A DNA stretch of 64,000 bases, taken from Amphiura filiformis. Lineage: Eukaryota > Echinodermata > Ophiuroidea > Amphilepidida > Amphiuridae. Location: the NCBI RefSeq assembly GCF_039555335.1, contig NC_092639.1, positions 35,898,791 through 35,962,790 on the forward strand. Direction: 5' to 3'. The notes under the pieces were generated by a model. That model was not told the origin of the DNA and did no database searches. It worked only from the letters and a program-made list of their open reading frames with translations. Positions 47,801-62,800 of the stretch are shown here, in pieces. The position numbers and the translations under genes were made by a program. Every line of letters begins with the position of its first letter. The first letter of the stretch is position 1.

Positions 47801-50800
47801 TACTCGTACTCGCTATTTGAACCAATCGGAGGCGCATAGCAACGACGGGACTGATCGATTCTCAGCCCCAGGTAATTCCTTGTAAAATGTAGGATTTAAT
47901 TTGATTAAAATTTGGTATGCTAATGATTAAAATATTCATTTGAATTGAAGTGTTTAAGAATGAGAATAAACGTATTGTTTTTAGCCGCTGTCGTGCATCT
48001 ATCGTCTCATATACACACGACATCATTATTTTTACTTAAAATAATGATGTTGCCCGTGTTATATGAGACGATAGATGCACTCCAGCGGCTAAAAACAATA
48101 CCTTTATTCTCTAATTACAAAACATTAACGGAATCAAAACTATGCACGGTGTTTTTGTATTATTCGTATTCATCAAATTAATACCATAAAAGTCGGATAA
48201 AACTTACTTGTGAGTGTTAAGTTGGGTATGACTAACACGTTTTGCTTTAATATTGAAATCTGAGGGTACGAATATAACGGGTGCACAATGGGCACCCTTG
48301 TGAATTCCGAGAAATTCAGGGTCAACGTTTACACAAAATATTCACAAAAGGTCACAAGGATTCAGAAAATATATAATTTAACCTATACCTATGACTATAT
48401 TGGTCTGGATTCATTGGCGAAAAGGTCAAAGGTTGGAATTTGGTCCTCACAGTGTTTGTCTCAAAATGTTTGTATTGTTATAATAATTTAGAAAAGAAAT
48501 AGTTTGCACCACCTACCATGTTTCGTTAGCATGGTAACTCGGCAAAAAGAGTTAATGTCCGTTGAGTTCAACTGATGTTGACATATTTTCCTGCGTTACC
48601 TAGGTAACAAAGTGAAAACTTTTCTTTTTCTGAATATAACAAGACAAGCATTTTGAGTAATAATACAATAATACTTTTCTGTGTTTGACCCATATTGAGT
48701 CCAAATCTTTGACCTTTTCGCCATTTCAATTTTGACGGCTGTATAACCTTTGACCTCGTATTTCTTTTATTGCCCAATGGTGCCCACTGGGCACCTGTCA
48801 TTTTTGACCTCTCAACATATTAGGCATCAACTTGAAACAAGAAATGATAGTCATACGTAACTTTACACTAAGGGGAAAGAACAAAAGGCATTTACTAGAC
48901 CAGGCTTCCTCAAATAGATTTGTTGAAGTGCCACATGAAATAAAAGAAAACTGCAAATCGCCACTCTGTGGCTTCGAAGCAGCCATTACCGTGAGGGGGG
49001 TCAGAGGAGGGTGTCCCCCCTCTGAATCTATCGATTTTTTTTAACTTTAAGGTGCAAATGACGCCATTTGTTGCAACATTTTGTACTATTTTAGCCGTCG
49101 GTAGAGGACATAATTTTGAGGGCAGAATGGCAGTCAGGAAGGGCATATTATTATTTTTAATTTTGAAATGTAGAATATTGGAGATATTTCTGCTGATGAA
49201 GTTTGATCAAGGGGTTTGATTTTATTTTTATTTTATCTTTTTTAAATATTTGTTTTTTATCTTTTTTAAATATTTTTTTTAATATTTTTTTTAAATCTAA
49301 ACGGCGCCGCTATTTGCGGAGCCCTGTACTATACCATGATGGATGTCATGAAATAACTAAAAGAAGTGTGATCTCCTCAATCCATATTGGGCTATTCCAT
49401 TTAAAATCCACACTACCCCTGTGGAAGATTTTGGAAATATCAACAACAGGGGGAGTATGAATTTCAAATGGAATGAACACATTAGGCAACTCCATTAGAA
49501 TTTCACACACCTGCTGAGAAAGATTCAACCTGAATCTTCCAAAGAGAGAGGGAAGGTGAGTTTCAAATAGAGCTGCCTAATGTGTTTATTCCATTTGAAA
49601 TTCATACTCCCCTGTGAAAGGTATTTCCAAAATCTTCCACAGGGGTAGTGTGGATTTTAAATAGAATAGCCCATTCTGTTTTACACAGCTTGAAGGAGTA
49701 AATGAATGGCTACTTGTGAGAGTAAAATTGTTGCTTGAAATTCGCAGATGAATGCAGTATAGAAATAGGGAATTTACTCAACAACGGCCCAATATTCATA
49801 TCCTCACCAAACTTCTATTTTGGCATACCGTATCCAAATGATCTGGACTGCATATGGTTATTCACGGAATCAGAACACGGAACCTATATAATTAGCATAA
49901 TAGAGCTCACAACGGAATGGTGGGATGTCCTCGCTGTTGGACATGGACACAATGTTACTGATGATACTATGGGTGTACTTGTAAGAGAATCGGCGTTTCC
50001 TTCAAGTATCCTTGTGCCGTATATTCAAATGTGGCTGAAGTTTTCATCCAATCATGCCGTAGGATTTCGTGGTGTTTTGATGGAGATTGAAAGAAGACCA
50101 GGAACAGGTAAAATTTGCATGCTTTAGATCATATTCCCAAATACATTGTATCCTATATAAATGTATTGAATCATTTACATTGCAAACTATAGGTCATTCA
50201 GAATTCACTACCATCGCGTGATAGTCAACTCCATAAAAAATTAAATCAATGTGTGAACGACTTCCTAACTTTTCCTCAAATTTCTACTTTTTTGTATCAT
50301 TATAATACTCAATGGTGTACTAAAATGCTCTGTGAAAAACTAAGCCTGAAGTACATTAATTACAGTAACAATTAAAACAATAATGTGTGATTTGCATAAA
50401 GAATAGATTCATATCTAAATGTTAGTTTTCATTGATCACATTGTCCCATTTTAATTTCGATCCAAAAAAATGAGGAAAGAAGAAAAATGCTGTTTCATTC
50501 CAGCGCCTATAATGAATTTATTAGCTCACGACGAATAGCGATATGCACACAATTTATACGTCACGGATTAAGTTAATTCGGATTTAATATAAAAACCTGA
50601 AGTCTATATGAATTTGTTTCTACGCTCACCTGTAATGGGGTTTGAGCACTTTTAATTCCAAAGTTAGTCACCTGAAAAATAATACTTGTTATAATTATTA
50701 CGCCCGCACTATTTATAGTGCAGTGGTTGAGCACTTTCGACTACTGGGATGTGCTGGAATGGCTAGGTTTGTCATGGTTTTGACACCACAGAATGTATAT

Positions 50801-53800
50801 ACATGTATATGCATATGTGTTAACTTGAAACCATGACAAATTGTCCGTCCGGCAAGGCCCGCAGAGCTGGCTTAGTATTTGCTCGCGGGCAACTCAACCC
50901 AAACCTCCACGTGGTGTCGGATGGATAACGCAAACTTGGGCTCTGGGGAACCCGGTGCTGCGTGCAAAACCACATACCTTTGCAAAATATGATATTTTGC
51001 ATATGCAAAATTACATACTTTCCAAAAGTATGTAGTTTTGCATATGCAAAATTACATACTTTCCAAAAGTATGTAGTTTTGCATATGCAAAACTACATAC
51101 TTCGGCAAAATATGTAGTTTTGCATATGCAAAATATCATACTTTACGGTCACTATGAAAAAATACAAGTTTTGCTGGGAAACCCCGTGCAGTTCGTGTTT
51201 GTGAATAAGGGTGCATGTCACAATGATTGGTAACTTATATTTTAAAAGGCAAAATATAGCGGACTGTGTATGTAACAAATGAATTAGCAATATCTGTATC
51301 TGTCTCCACAATCCTAAAGTATTAGGCTACATATAATATAAACTATTCTTTAAAAGTAGAGAATATTAGAACAGTGACCGTATTCTGCCCCTAAAGCGGC
51401 CGATACCGAACAACACATAGGGCCTACACGGCCTTGACCTGCGGTTGTCTAAATTATGAGGGATTTGCATGCTGGTCAGGTAGAAGATAAATAACAGAGT
51501 GGGCAGAGTGACCTTCAGCTTCTCCGTGTTTGGTCAGACCTACCGTATTGGCGTAGGCTGCATGGGGTGTATCCTGCATAAATTAGTGTTCTTGGTCAAA
51601 CCTGAGAGTAGTATACCTCAGGTTCAAACACATGTTTCACACTTAAGTGTACGCTGCATGACTGTGTGTTTCTGTTTTCAGGGATGATTATCCTAATGTC
51701 TAATAAATGATGAGGGACATTAATTTGGTGGTATGCACCCTTACAACACACATCGCGCGGTGTTTCTTTATGCAAAATAAAAGTTATGCAAAACATCATA
51801 CTTTGTTAGTATGTAGATATGAATGCTATACCGGGTGGGGAACAGGCTTGGATGCGAGGAAGTCAAGCTAGCGGAGGATCATGCAAAGTAATTTGACCAC
51901 GTTTTAGCCCTTCCTCGGCTGACTCAGCCTGGTGTGGCTCTGAAGAGAAACCGTTTGGTTTTTACCACGCAGACAGAGGAAAAATCTAAGAAATAACTAA
52001 GATGCAGTGAAGCAGAAAATTACGTATTGTGACTGAATGGAGTTATACAGGTGCGACTTGACAAAGGAGTGAGTACTGGCGCAAATAGCCTCAGTAGTTG
52101 AAAGCGCCATACAAATCAACCAAAAACAAACAAAAAATGACAAATTATCCGCTGATGATCGGTATACCCAATGATCGTAAGTGAGGGTATGCTGTGAAAC
52201 TAGTAGTAACGGTTGCCTTTTCCACAGGTCTATACTTTGAATTTGTTTATATGTATATGTATATGTATATATGCTAATGTATTTACTTTTGATTGTGTAA
52301 TTAGTTCAGTGCTTACCCGACCAGTTCGCTTGTTATAGCGGCTTTGGCTGTTTAGACCAAGCTTTGGTTTGTAATGTTAAGGGAGAATGTATGGACTGGT
52401 CAGATGAGTGGGCATCCCCATGCGGTAAGTTTTCGAAATTCATGATCAGGTTTGCTTTACACCACCAGTGAGGATTCGAATATTACATGCACCAAGTATT
52501 CGTTATTCAATATGTTTCAATTCATTTTTATCTTCTAACGAATGTTTGTTGACACAAAATAAAACATTTTTGACGTCAAATATAGCTGGTGCATTATATT
52601 ATCGATTTTACGTCAACAAAAATTCGTTGATTTAAATATAATTGAAATATATTGACTAAGGAATACTTGTTGTACCGCACAATCGACGTCGAATATTCAC
52701 TTATTCTTATTTCGATTTCATTGCTTTTTCATTGGTGTACTTTTTAGATTATTGCCCCAATAATACTGTTTCCGTCGGCAACGAAGTACTCGATTACAAA
52801 TCGCCATTTTACCCTCTCTACTACCCGAATAATCTGGACTGTTTCTGGCGCGTCACAAGTGACCATTCATCGGGTTCTCTGCTAATCACATTCCAGACGA
52901 TTAGTTTACATTACGAACATGACATCTTATACATCGGTATTGGGAACGAGATTACAGACTCTGCTGTAATTCTACGTCTTACAGGCAATGCGGGGCCACG
53001 AAAAGCATCAGTAGAAGACTCGGCATTGTGGTTGAGACTGACTACAAACGCTGAGGGTCAAATATCGATCGGTGTTTGGCTACAGATTGAGTGGCGGGAA
53101 AATTATGGTAACATTTTACTCTTCTGTTGACAAAACTGAAAAAGGCCTTAACCTTAAAACCAATTTCATAATATTATTGCTATTGAAAAGTAATGAATTT
53201 GTGACCGTACACCACGAATGAGCCGTAAATTCGTCCCCGGTCAATTTAGTTTTATTTCGTGTTTAGAAAATATATATCATAAGCTTTAAAATGGTATATC
53301 ATTTGACTTCAAACGATATCCAGAAGCGGGTTATGGTTTGTTGAACCTTGCTCCTTCAACAAAATGGGTTTTTTTTCGGTTCTACATGTCTCTTTTTCCA
53401 CATTGCTGGTAATAAATATCAAACAGTCATAATTGGCGGTCATTTCAAATCATCCCCAAGTCAGCGAGGTTCAGGAATATTCTCTCATTGTTAATTGTTG
53501 GTTATACATACCTAGACAAAATACAATGCTTTGTAACCCACCACTTGAACATGATTTAGCCAAAGCAAACAAAGACCAGAGCTATTTAAAAATTCTATAG
53601 AAATAGGTAGAAGCTTATTATCCTTTTCAACAATAGGATTATCGATTGGTTTAAAAGGTGTTTGACAAAATGAGATACTTAGAGCACCAATTTCAGGTAA
53701 CTCAGAATACAATTTATGACATTTACGGCTCATTCGTCGTGTACGGTCACATTTAACAATAATCCGTTTGTCAAAAAAGCATTTTAACCCAACTTGGATC

Positions 53801-56800
53801 GTTGATTGTGCAAGCTGTGTTAACACTACATAAATTTTTTTAGGTAATATTTAGCGTTAGTATTAATACCCGTGGTATTGATATTGAATATAATTATATA
53901 TAAATATTGATACTGATTGATGATGATACACTGCTTGCCTTTTGTGTAGGTTTAATATTGGAACACAATGCAACAAAGTATCAATCACCTTTAAATATTT
54001 TGCATCATTTTCTTCTATAGTTGGTTGTGATTCAGATCAATTTCTATGTTCTAATGGCTATGGTTGTGTAGATGAAGCCACAGTATGTGACGGCCAGGAC
54101 CAATGTTTACATGGATCGGACGAACGAGACTGCAGTAAGATATGGTTTGTTAATTTGGTTGGTTCGCGAAAAGGAAACGGGATCCATATGTTTGCCGGGG
54201 TGTATTGAGGTGTATTTCCTGCTAACATAAACATAGGGCCTATCACAACTACAGTATGATCTCCGTTATCATATTTTTTTGTTATATATCTTTTATTATA
54301 CATTCTTTGTGTTAATACTGGTTTATGTAATATTTGTCTAATTAGATTTCTGTGGCATTGAAGATATGTATCTTACTCCTAACAATGAATTCAATGTGAC
54401 GTCACCACGGTTCCCTAGACAATACCCTCTTACCATCGACTGCTCCTGGACATTAGTTACTTCTACCAGAGGAACCATCGTCATAGAAATCATAACATTG
54501 GATACTGGTCTATACCAAGACAAGTTTTACGTAGGAGCCCCAAATGCGACCATTCCATTTGACGTTTATGAGGCTATTGAAGGACCACTTGTGTTAAGGT
54601 TCACAGGATCCGAAGCACCGAAGTCGGTGTTGTTGCCCCATTCGGAATTGAAAATGGCGTGGGATGCGTCGCCGTGGAGCCGAGACAAAAACACTGGTTT
54701 TTTGTGAGAATAACATGGTCAGAAACTAATAGTAAGTAAACGAGAACGTTATAATCATGGCTAGTTATTATTATATCGTGACTTGTTCCTAATATTTCAA
54801 AGCTGTAATTAAGTCGAAATGGTATTATGAAAACCAGTCGACTTCAAGATAACATTCATTTAATAAAATATCAAAATGGACATGGTCCAAGAGTTAATAA
54901 TCAAGGGAAACCAAGATGGACCATTCGACACATTTTGATACAGGGCGTGAGTAGCCTTATTTGTGAGAGATAATTTGCGAAAAATGAAATGAAATCTGTA
55001 CCCAAATCATTAACGTCCTATTAATACATCGAAATGTGTTTGTGCAACCGGTTCTCTATTAAAGCCCTAATAGTAAGCACTGCACACCCCCGTCTCAATA
55101 AAATGATAATATTAAACACTTTAATGAAGAGTGATACCACCCTCTGTTGTTATGTAGTTAATGCTGTTATGAAGTTTATGCATTATGGTCATAAACCCAT
55201 ATACAGGCGTCAACATTCGCGGATGTTTGTATGGACCACCATCCCTATCAACATATTGGTGTGTTAGCCCCCCCCCGCATCTACGCCTATATTAAACACT
55301 CAGCGGTGTCAAACTATATACAGAATAAACTGCATAATAGTATCAACAGCATAATAGCAGAGGGTGCTATTAACACTTTAAGACATGTACAAAACATAAA
55401 CACGGCACCTTTAGTAGGGCGACTAGGTTTGTGTCATAGCGTTATTTCCCCTTAATTTATCCACAGCTACATGTTATACTGATGATTTCGTATGCCCTTT
55501 AAATCTGGGCCTGATGTGTCTTTACGCGGATCAGAAATGTGACGGTCGACGTCTATGCCCAACAGGACTTGACGAACAATATTGCGGTGAGTAATAATAG
55601 AAATAACAAGAGTACTTGACTTAGGTACTAGTTCAGGACCGATAGGGCTACCTGGGGTGTATTTGCTGCGTATAATGCATTGTATTGAGGCTAGTATTTA
55701 GTCCCACCTTCCGACGATTTTTCGTGCGTTTTTCCGTTGAGACAGGCGTTGCGTTTTCAGCAGCTATTTCCCACTCCAATAATGACCGTTGTTCTGTTTC
55801 ACGACGTTTTCTGCAGCAAGTAATAAACCTAAGACTATATACTAGCCTTTAGAGTGCTCCTACCGTCAGAGGAACACAGTTTGCCGGTTCCATGGAAATA
55901 AAATAAACATCTAGACAGTCGCGCAAAACTAGGACAAAACGTCCGATTGGTCCAATTCCATACAGAAAGCAATGCTTTAGTAGTAATTAATTGTTTCTCT
56001 TTTTTACAGGATACTGTGGACCAAGAAATATATTTCTTGAAACTGTAGAAGTGTTGAATTACACCTCGCCCGGGTTCCCATTGCAATACCCGCCGAATTT
56101 AAATTGCGAATGGTATATCATAGCGGGGGAAAATATGATTATTGTATTACGTATCAAAAGCTTCGAACTGGAAAGAGGATTTGATTATCTTTTAACAGGT
56201 AGGCGGTTTGACTGTCACTCATATCACGTGGGGTGGACCGTGAACCAAATGCTTGTGTCATATCTGAAATGATAGTGGCATCTATGTATTATTTATTCTT
56301 CTTCAAATTAGAGAATTGTACTAAGATGGCTACCAGCATAAGAAAATCCGTTTGCTGCTTACGCCATTTACAGCATTCTGATCGTTCAGTCCTGTTTAAC
56401 ATGGTTATTTCAAAGATATTTTTGAGTGACTAACAATGATGCAATGTTCTTGATAGGTAATGGCTTAGTGGCTGGAAAAGAACAGACTGCTGAGCTAACA
56501 GGCGAGGTAAAGATCCGGACTATTTCATCTAGGGATTCCTCCATGTGGATGATACTTGAAACTGATAACACAGGCCAGCTAGCCGGATTCCATTTACAGA
56601 TAGAAAAGCTTCCTGCAAGTAGAATTAATGGTAAAGTAATAAATATGATTCTTGAAATACTACCACCATACGATAACTATTATTTTGAACTCTCAAGCAG
56701 GAGCTGAAGCAGCTTACGATTATTTTCGACACTTGCTCTATGCGCAGATATACAAGTTTAATTAGCCATCGAACTATTATTAAAACTTTAATAATGATCA

Positions 56801-59800
56801 AAAGAATTCAATTGCATTACAAATAAGTAATGCGTCAGGATGGATGCGTTTTTTAAGATGGCTAATACCCTGATAGCAATTTTCACGTTCTTTGTAAGGA
56901 TGGCGATTGTTTTTGCATCTGAATAATCTTGTTAATTATATTTTCTCATCCAATCATGAACCCTGTTGCTAGATATCCCGGGTTCAAATTCTGGATGATC
57001 AATTAGGCTCTATATCTTCTTATTTTGAGTAGCTACTATCATGACCATTGGTACTGCGTGTTGTTTGAAAGTATTAATTTGTTTGGTAATTATGGTGCAA
57101 TGACCATTACGACTACTCAGTCGTGTGTATATGAGTACAACACACTGTGTGTAAATTGCCAAATGTTTACAGGGAAGCTATTGCACTTACCCACTTCTGG
57201 CACTGACCAGTCGAATGATGTAACAACGACTTAAACGACATTTATATTGAGTTTTGTTTTCTTTTCTTCTCAGCTTTATGCGAAGGTAGTGATTACCACT
57301 GTGGTTCCGGGTTTTGTGTATCTTACAATGCCAAATGCGATGGATTCACCGATTGCTATGCCAACAATGCAGACGAACTTCGTTGTGGTAAATACCGTCT
57401 CCTAAATGTCCAGCTATAAGCGAAGTGTTGAACTTTCTGGTGTTAAACTTGTATTATTTCATATAAAACTGTTCGGCACAATGTTCAAAATTCTATACGG
57501 ATTCTGAATAATAAAACTAACTGTTATCAGATCAAAATCAAAATCAAAAACCATTAGCGAAGAGAAAGTTATTACAGATACATAAAAAGATGTTTTACCT
57601 TCCCAGCAAACACAAAAACGTTTTTAAAACGTTTTAAATAAGTTATATTTTGGGTTTTGGTTTAGGTAAAACGTTTTAATAACATTAAAATGTCGGGTTA
57701 TATAAAGGTCATGAAATCGTTTGAAAACGTTTTGTATGAAAACACACTACAACAATATTTTTAAAATGTTTTCGAAATGTCATTGTAAACTATTTTTGGA
57801 AAAATTTTTGGCCAAATATGTTGTCAACACTTAAATAACATCATGTTAAAATATTTGCACCCAGCAAACACAGAAATGTTCTTAAAATGTTTTTTACAAA
57901 ACGTTTTAATAACATTTAAATGTCGGGTTATATAAAGGTCGTGAAAACATTTTAAAAACGTTATTGTAAAATTTTGGGCAAACGTTTTTTGCAAAATATT
58001 TTTCAACCCCAAAATAACATTCTGTTTAGAATGATTTGTACCAAGTTTTCAAAAATGTTTTTGGAATGTTATTAAAACGTTTTTATACCCTTTATATAAC
58101 CCGACATTTAAATATTTTCTGTAAAACATTTTTGTTTGCTGTGCAGTAAATTACCAAGAAATGTTATTTAATGTTATGAAAATGTTTTATACCATAAATG
58201 TACCCTTTATAAAACCCGACATTTAAACGTTTTCTGACAACCTTTTATAACCTTTTGCGAATGATGTCGAAAACGTTTTGTGTTTGCTGGGTTCCTATAT
58301 CTGAAGAACTTCGCTATAATGTAGCATATTAATACTATTTTTTAAGTTACTTTACTGATGCATGGTGTAAGAAACCTGATACATGAGTCATTTTCTGGTA
58401 CACCGATCATTTATCTGAACCTTTGTTATCTTATATATCTTTGCAGCATATATCCATTGTCCTGGGTCCTACCTGTGTGACAAAGCACCCGATGTGAACA
58501 TCTCAAAGTGTGTGACGATGGAGGAAGTATGTGATGGCGAGATCGAATGTCCCGGAGGAGATGATGAAACATTTTGTGGTATTCATTTAATATTATTAAC
58601 ATTGGACAATGTTCCAATTAAACAAACTTTGGGTTCATGGTCAGAATTGTCCTTACGGCAGCTTACTAGAAACGACACTAATGTATCCGTACACTTTGTT
58701 TATAAATGAATAAAGATACTTTTTTATAGCTCCCATAAAGATCAATAATACTGTCATAAAATAAACGGCAGTTTCAGCATACCTGCCTAATGGATGAGTA
58801 ACAAGTTAATGACTACAATGAGAACAATTGCTATATAAATCAACGAGCATTCAGAAATTCGAGTGCATGTGGAGTAACTCAACTTGACATAAAACATTCA
58901 GAATTAAGCTTTCTTATGAGATTGCTTGATGAAGTACTTTCTCTTAGGTTGTTTTATTTGTTCATTCAGTCATTTGTTCTTTTATCCTTGTATATACTTT
59001 GCAGATGTGAAGAAATGTCCAGATGATTGTTCTTGTCAATATGAAGGAGAAAGCCTCATGGTCTCATGTGAACAGGGGTGGGCGGATGAAACTCTAGACA
59101 ACATGGCTAGAACATCAAATTCATTGTGAGCATACCACGAATACCCCGGCCTTGCGATGTTTAGTCAGAAGCCTGGTGTTTCTTTGCACATGCAAATAAG
59201 ACATTTTTTAATAATTAATATTGAATAGGCCCAGATTTTTCTATCAGCCACTAAGATTATGATAATTTGAAGATAAAACCTGTTTTTAAAAGGTAACGCG
59301 TTCATTCCCTGTTTTCAAAGTTTTCTTCTGGTTATTTCAGAGTGTTATCAGAAGGACACATTGGAGCACTTGAACCTGGTATTTTTAAAGGACTCGCTCA
59401 TTTACACACACTGTAAGTTTTGAATGCTCTTGTAATTTCAAAGTCAAGTAGTCTGAATCCGACGACCACATAACGTTTCAATTACGTTTTCAGTCCTTGT
59501 GTAATAATAAACCCTTCTACCATTTCTTTTAGGTCTCTGGAAGGAAATAGTATTAATATTTTAGAACATGGATGCTTTGACGGGCTTTACAACGTTACAT
59601 GGTTGTAAGTATGAATTGAAAAAGAACATTTATCTTAACTAAAACAATTGGCCTTGTAAAAATATATTAAAGAAACAAGCTCTTTTACAATAACTGGATG
59701 ATTTTTCGCCTTCATTTTTGTACCTAGGGATCTTTCACGAAACAACATGTCTTACATTCAGGCAAATTCATTTGAGGGTATGCCGATGTTGCAGGAACTG

Positions 59801-62800
59801 TAAGTATGAGGTTAAAATGTGGCCATTATTTCCAAGATTTAAATCCCAAACATGGTTATAATAATTGTAATTAAATCTATTAAAGTCTATTTTCATCAAA
59901 CCATTTGTTTGGCAAAAATAGTTATAGCTGTAATTTGACATAACTACACTCGTGTTTCTGAGACAATCATTAGTTAATAGCACTGCAGAATGGTGAAAGT
60001 ATTGTTTACTTTTGGTGAAAAGCCCCAAAATTGGCACAGATGTAGCTCTTGATATGCTTAACAAATTTGGATAAAGGGTCAATTTAAATTGATTCCAAGA
60101 TGGCGGGTAGAGGTCATCGAATTTTATACAGGGAGAAAAACCATGTCAAAGTGTTCCTCTGATCATAAGGATTCAGAAAAAGTATAGTTTGACTTATCTG
60201 TGATGTATGGTTCTCAAGTTATAGGCAAAAAGGTCAACTACATTTGAACAAGTCTGAATTTGTTTCCCTTTCCCTGTTCGATATGACCTCTACCCGCCAT
60301 CTTGGAATGAATTTAAATTGGCCCTGGATCCAAATTTGTTAAGCATATCAAGAGCTACATCTGTGCCAATTTTGGAGCTTTTCACCCAAATTTTACCAAA
60401 TGTTTGCTATGATTTACCATTCTGCAACACTATGTCAAATCGAATTATCTTTCCATTACGTCGCAGAATCTTATCAAGACCGTAATGTGGCATAATTTGA
60501 GTTGTTAAGACATTAATGAGCTAGATTGACATTACCTGTATAAAATGTTTTTAAATTTAGGTATTTGTGGGATGTACCATTGATTACCATACAGAGCGAC
60601 GCATTTGCCGGAGCTAGGCTTTTAAAAACTCTGTAAGTTAATTGAAATACTATCAGAATACGTCTTTCATAGTTTTGGTTATGGGTTTGATTTTAGTCAT
60701 GTGGTTTCCCACTGTCATAGCTTAAATCCCGGCGGGAGTTGTTATAGATCGATTTGTTTCTATCCATTATTACGAACCCGGTGACGTACCCAGCACTTTT
60801 ACGTTTTCAGAGGGTGGGCAATGGGGGGCAAAAAATGATACAAATCTTACATATCAGGGCTGCCAACATCCCACAGGGGGGAGAGGGGGACAAGACTTCT
60901 CACAGGGGGCACTGTACGAACCCACAGCTTTAAAAAAGTATTCTCTTTTTATTTTAAATAGTATGACCGCTAAAAGAAGTCAGCTGAACACTATATTGTT
61001 GTCTATGTATTCTCGGGTTTTTTGTTAATAGTATGACCGCTAAAAGAAGTCAGCTGATTATTGTTGTCTAATCACATTTATGAACCGCCTCTATCTATAT
61101 TGCAATCTGGTGACCAACTGTTATATAGGCTAATGGAAAGGCCTGTTCTCTTCAGAACATGCTGTTTTGTGTTTTAAACCGTATACCAACAGTTCCAGAA
61201 ATGTTCCCCATCATCAAGTTCAAGTTTATTTCACCATCATATCATAATTATATACAGTAACAAAAGTCGAGAAAAGGATGGTAGGACAATCACAAGAGCA
61301 AAGCTCGAAAGTCGTAATTGCCCTCAGTGCAAAAACAAAAGACGCCTACAGACAACAGACAAGGACGGGGTGAAAAACGGCAGACTGACAGGACTAGTGC
61401 ATCTACAACTCATTAAAAGCTTCAAAATCCTATGAAATATCCATAACTGAAAACTGCTGGTAATCCCGTAATACATACATTCCGAGACCAAAATGTAAAA
61501 CGGTGTGCAATTATTTTCTTTCCAAACAAAAAAGTGTGTTGATCCGTGAAAGAGCAAGAGAGATTTCAATAACTGTGCATGAAAATGGATTCCGAGGACT
61601 TGCCGCCCTACGAAAACTGTAAGTACTTGCATGAGAGCTAAACACGCAGCACGGATTGTTATCAGTCAAATAACATCGAATTTGTGTGTGTTCCTATACA
61701 TTTGAATGGAAAGGTGTTAAGGGTGACCATTTTTAGAGCAACAATGTGTTTTGTGAATCACAGTGCAGATCTGTTCATATAGAAGCACTAACGGTGATCT
61801 CCAGCACCGGTATCGACGACATTGTAATTCCGACAATTGAATTGATGCTACTTATTGATTTTTTTAAGTAAAAACAACAACAAATAGGTCTGCACAATGG
61901 ATTGAAAGTGATAAAGATTATAAGATGATAACACATTGTAGAATTCCCTGCAATGCTAATTTCGCCTGGATTCTGCCAAATCTAAATGTGTTTATTATAG
62001 TGATGCAAATTTGAAGCTACTAAAATTGACGCTTTTATTAAATGATATTCTTCTTGTGATTTGTTTTCACAATCCTTTCCTGTTCCTCTTTTCAATTTCC
62101 ACAGGTACGTTGACGACCACCATTTGTGCTGCCATTTTGATACTCTTGACGACTGTATCACTCTAGAGCCACAACCACCGCTTTTCATGTGCGGAAGCCT
62201 TATGCAAAACTCTGTGTTACGCATATCAATGTGGATTCTGGGTATCAGTGCGCTAATAGGAAACGCCTATGTAATCGTTCTTCGCATACGGGAAAAACGA
62301 ATACTTTAATAGCGTCAAAGCAAGCGGTGTTGATTGGTAGTTTGGCCGTGTCTGATTGTCTTATGGGGGTGTATATGGTTATTTTGGCATCCGTAGATGT
62401 TTATTACGGCGATGAATACTTCATTTATTCAGACGATTGGAGGTCATCTGGTCTTTGCAAACTAGAAAGTTTCCTTTCCCTATTATCGAGCGAGGCCTCG
62501 GTTTTCTTCATTACCTTGATAACATTTGACCGATTCCTTTGTATTATGTTTCCTTTAAGCACGATCAAATTTCATTTGCGATCATGTCGAGTTGCGACCC
62601 TGATAGTTTGGCTGATCGCTTTCGTGTTAGCGCTAGTTCCTACTTTACTTGCCGGACCTGAGTCAGAGTTTTATGATCTGTCCGATGTTTGTATTGGTTT
62701 ACCATTGATTACTCGCCCTACAAGTTATAACATCGAATCGAGTGATGTTGGCGGTCTTAATTCAGCGCGTACGTTTGATCTACCTGTACCAGAGCAATTT

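Noticed and set aside
50982-51145. CRISPR-like regular repeat array
   Set aside because: Period is regular, but there are no unique spacers and the context is a eukaryotic intron; better described as a palindrome array.
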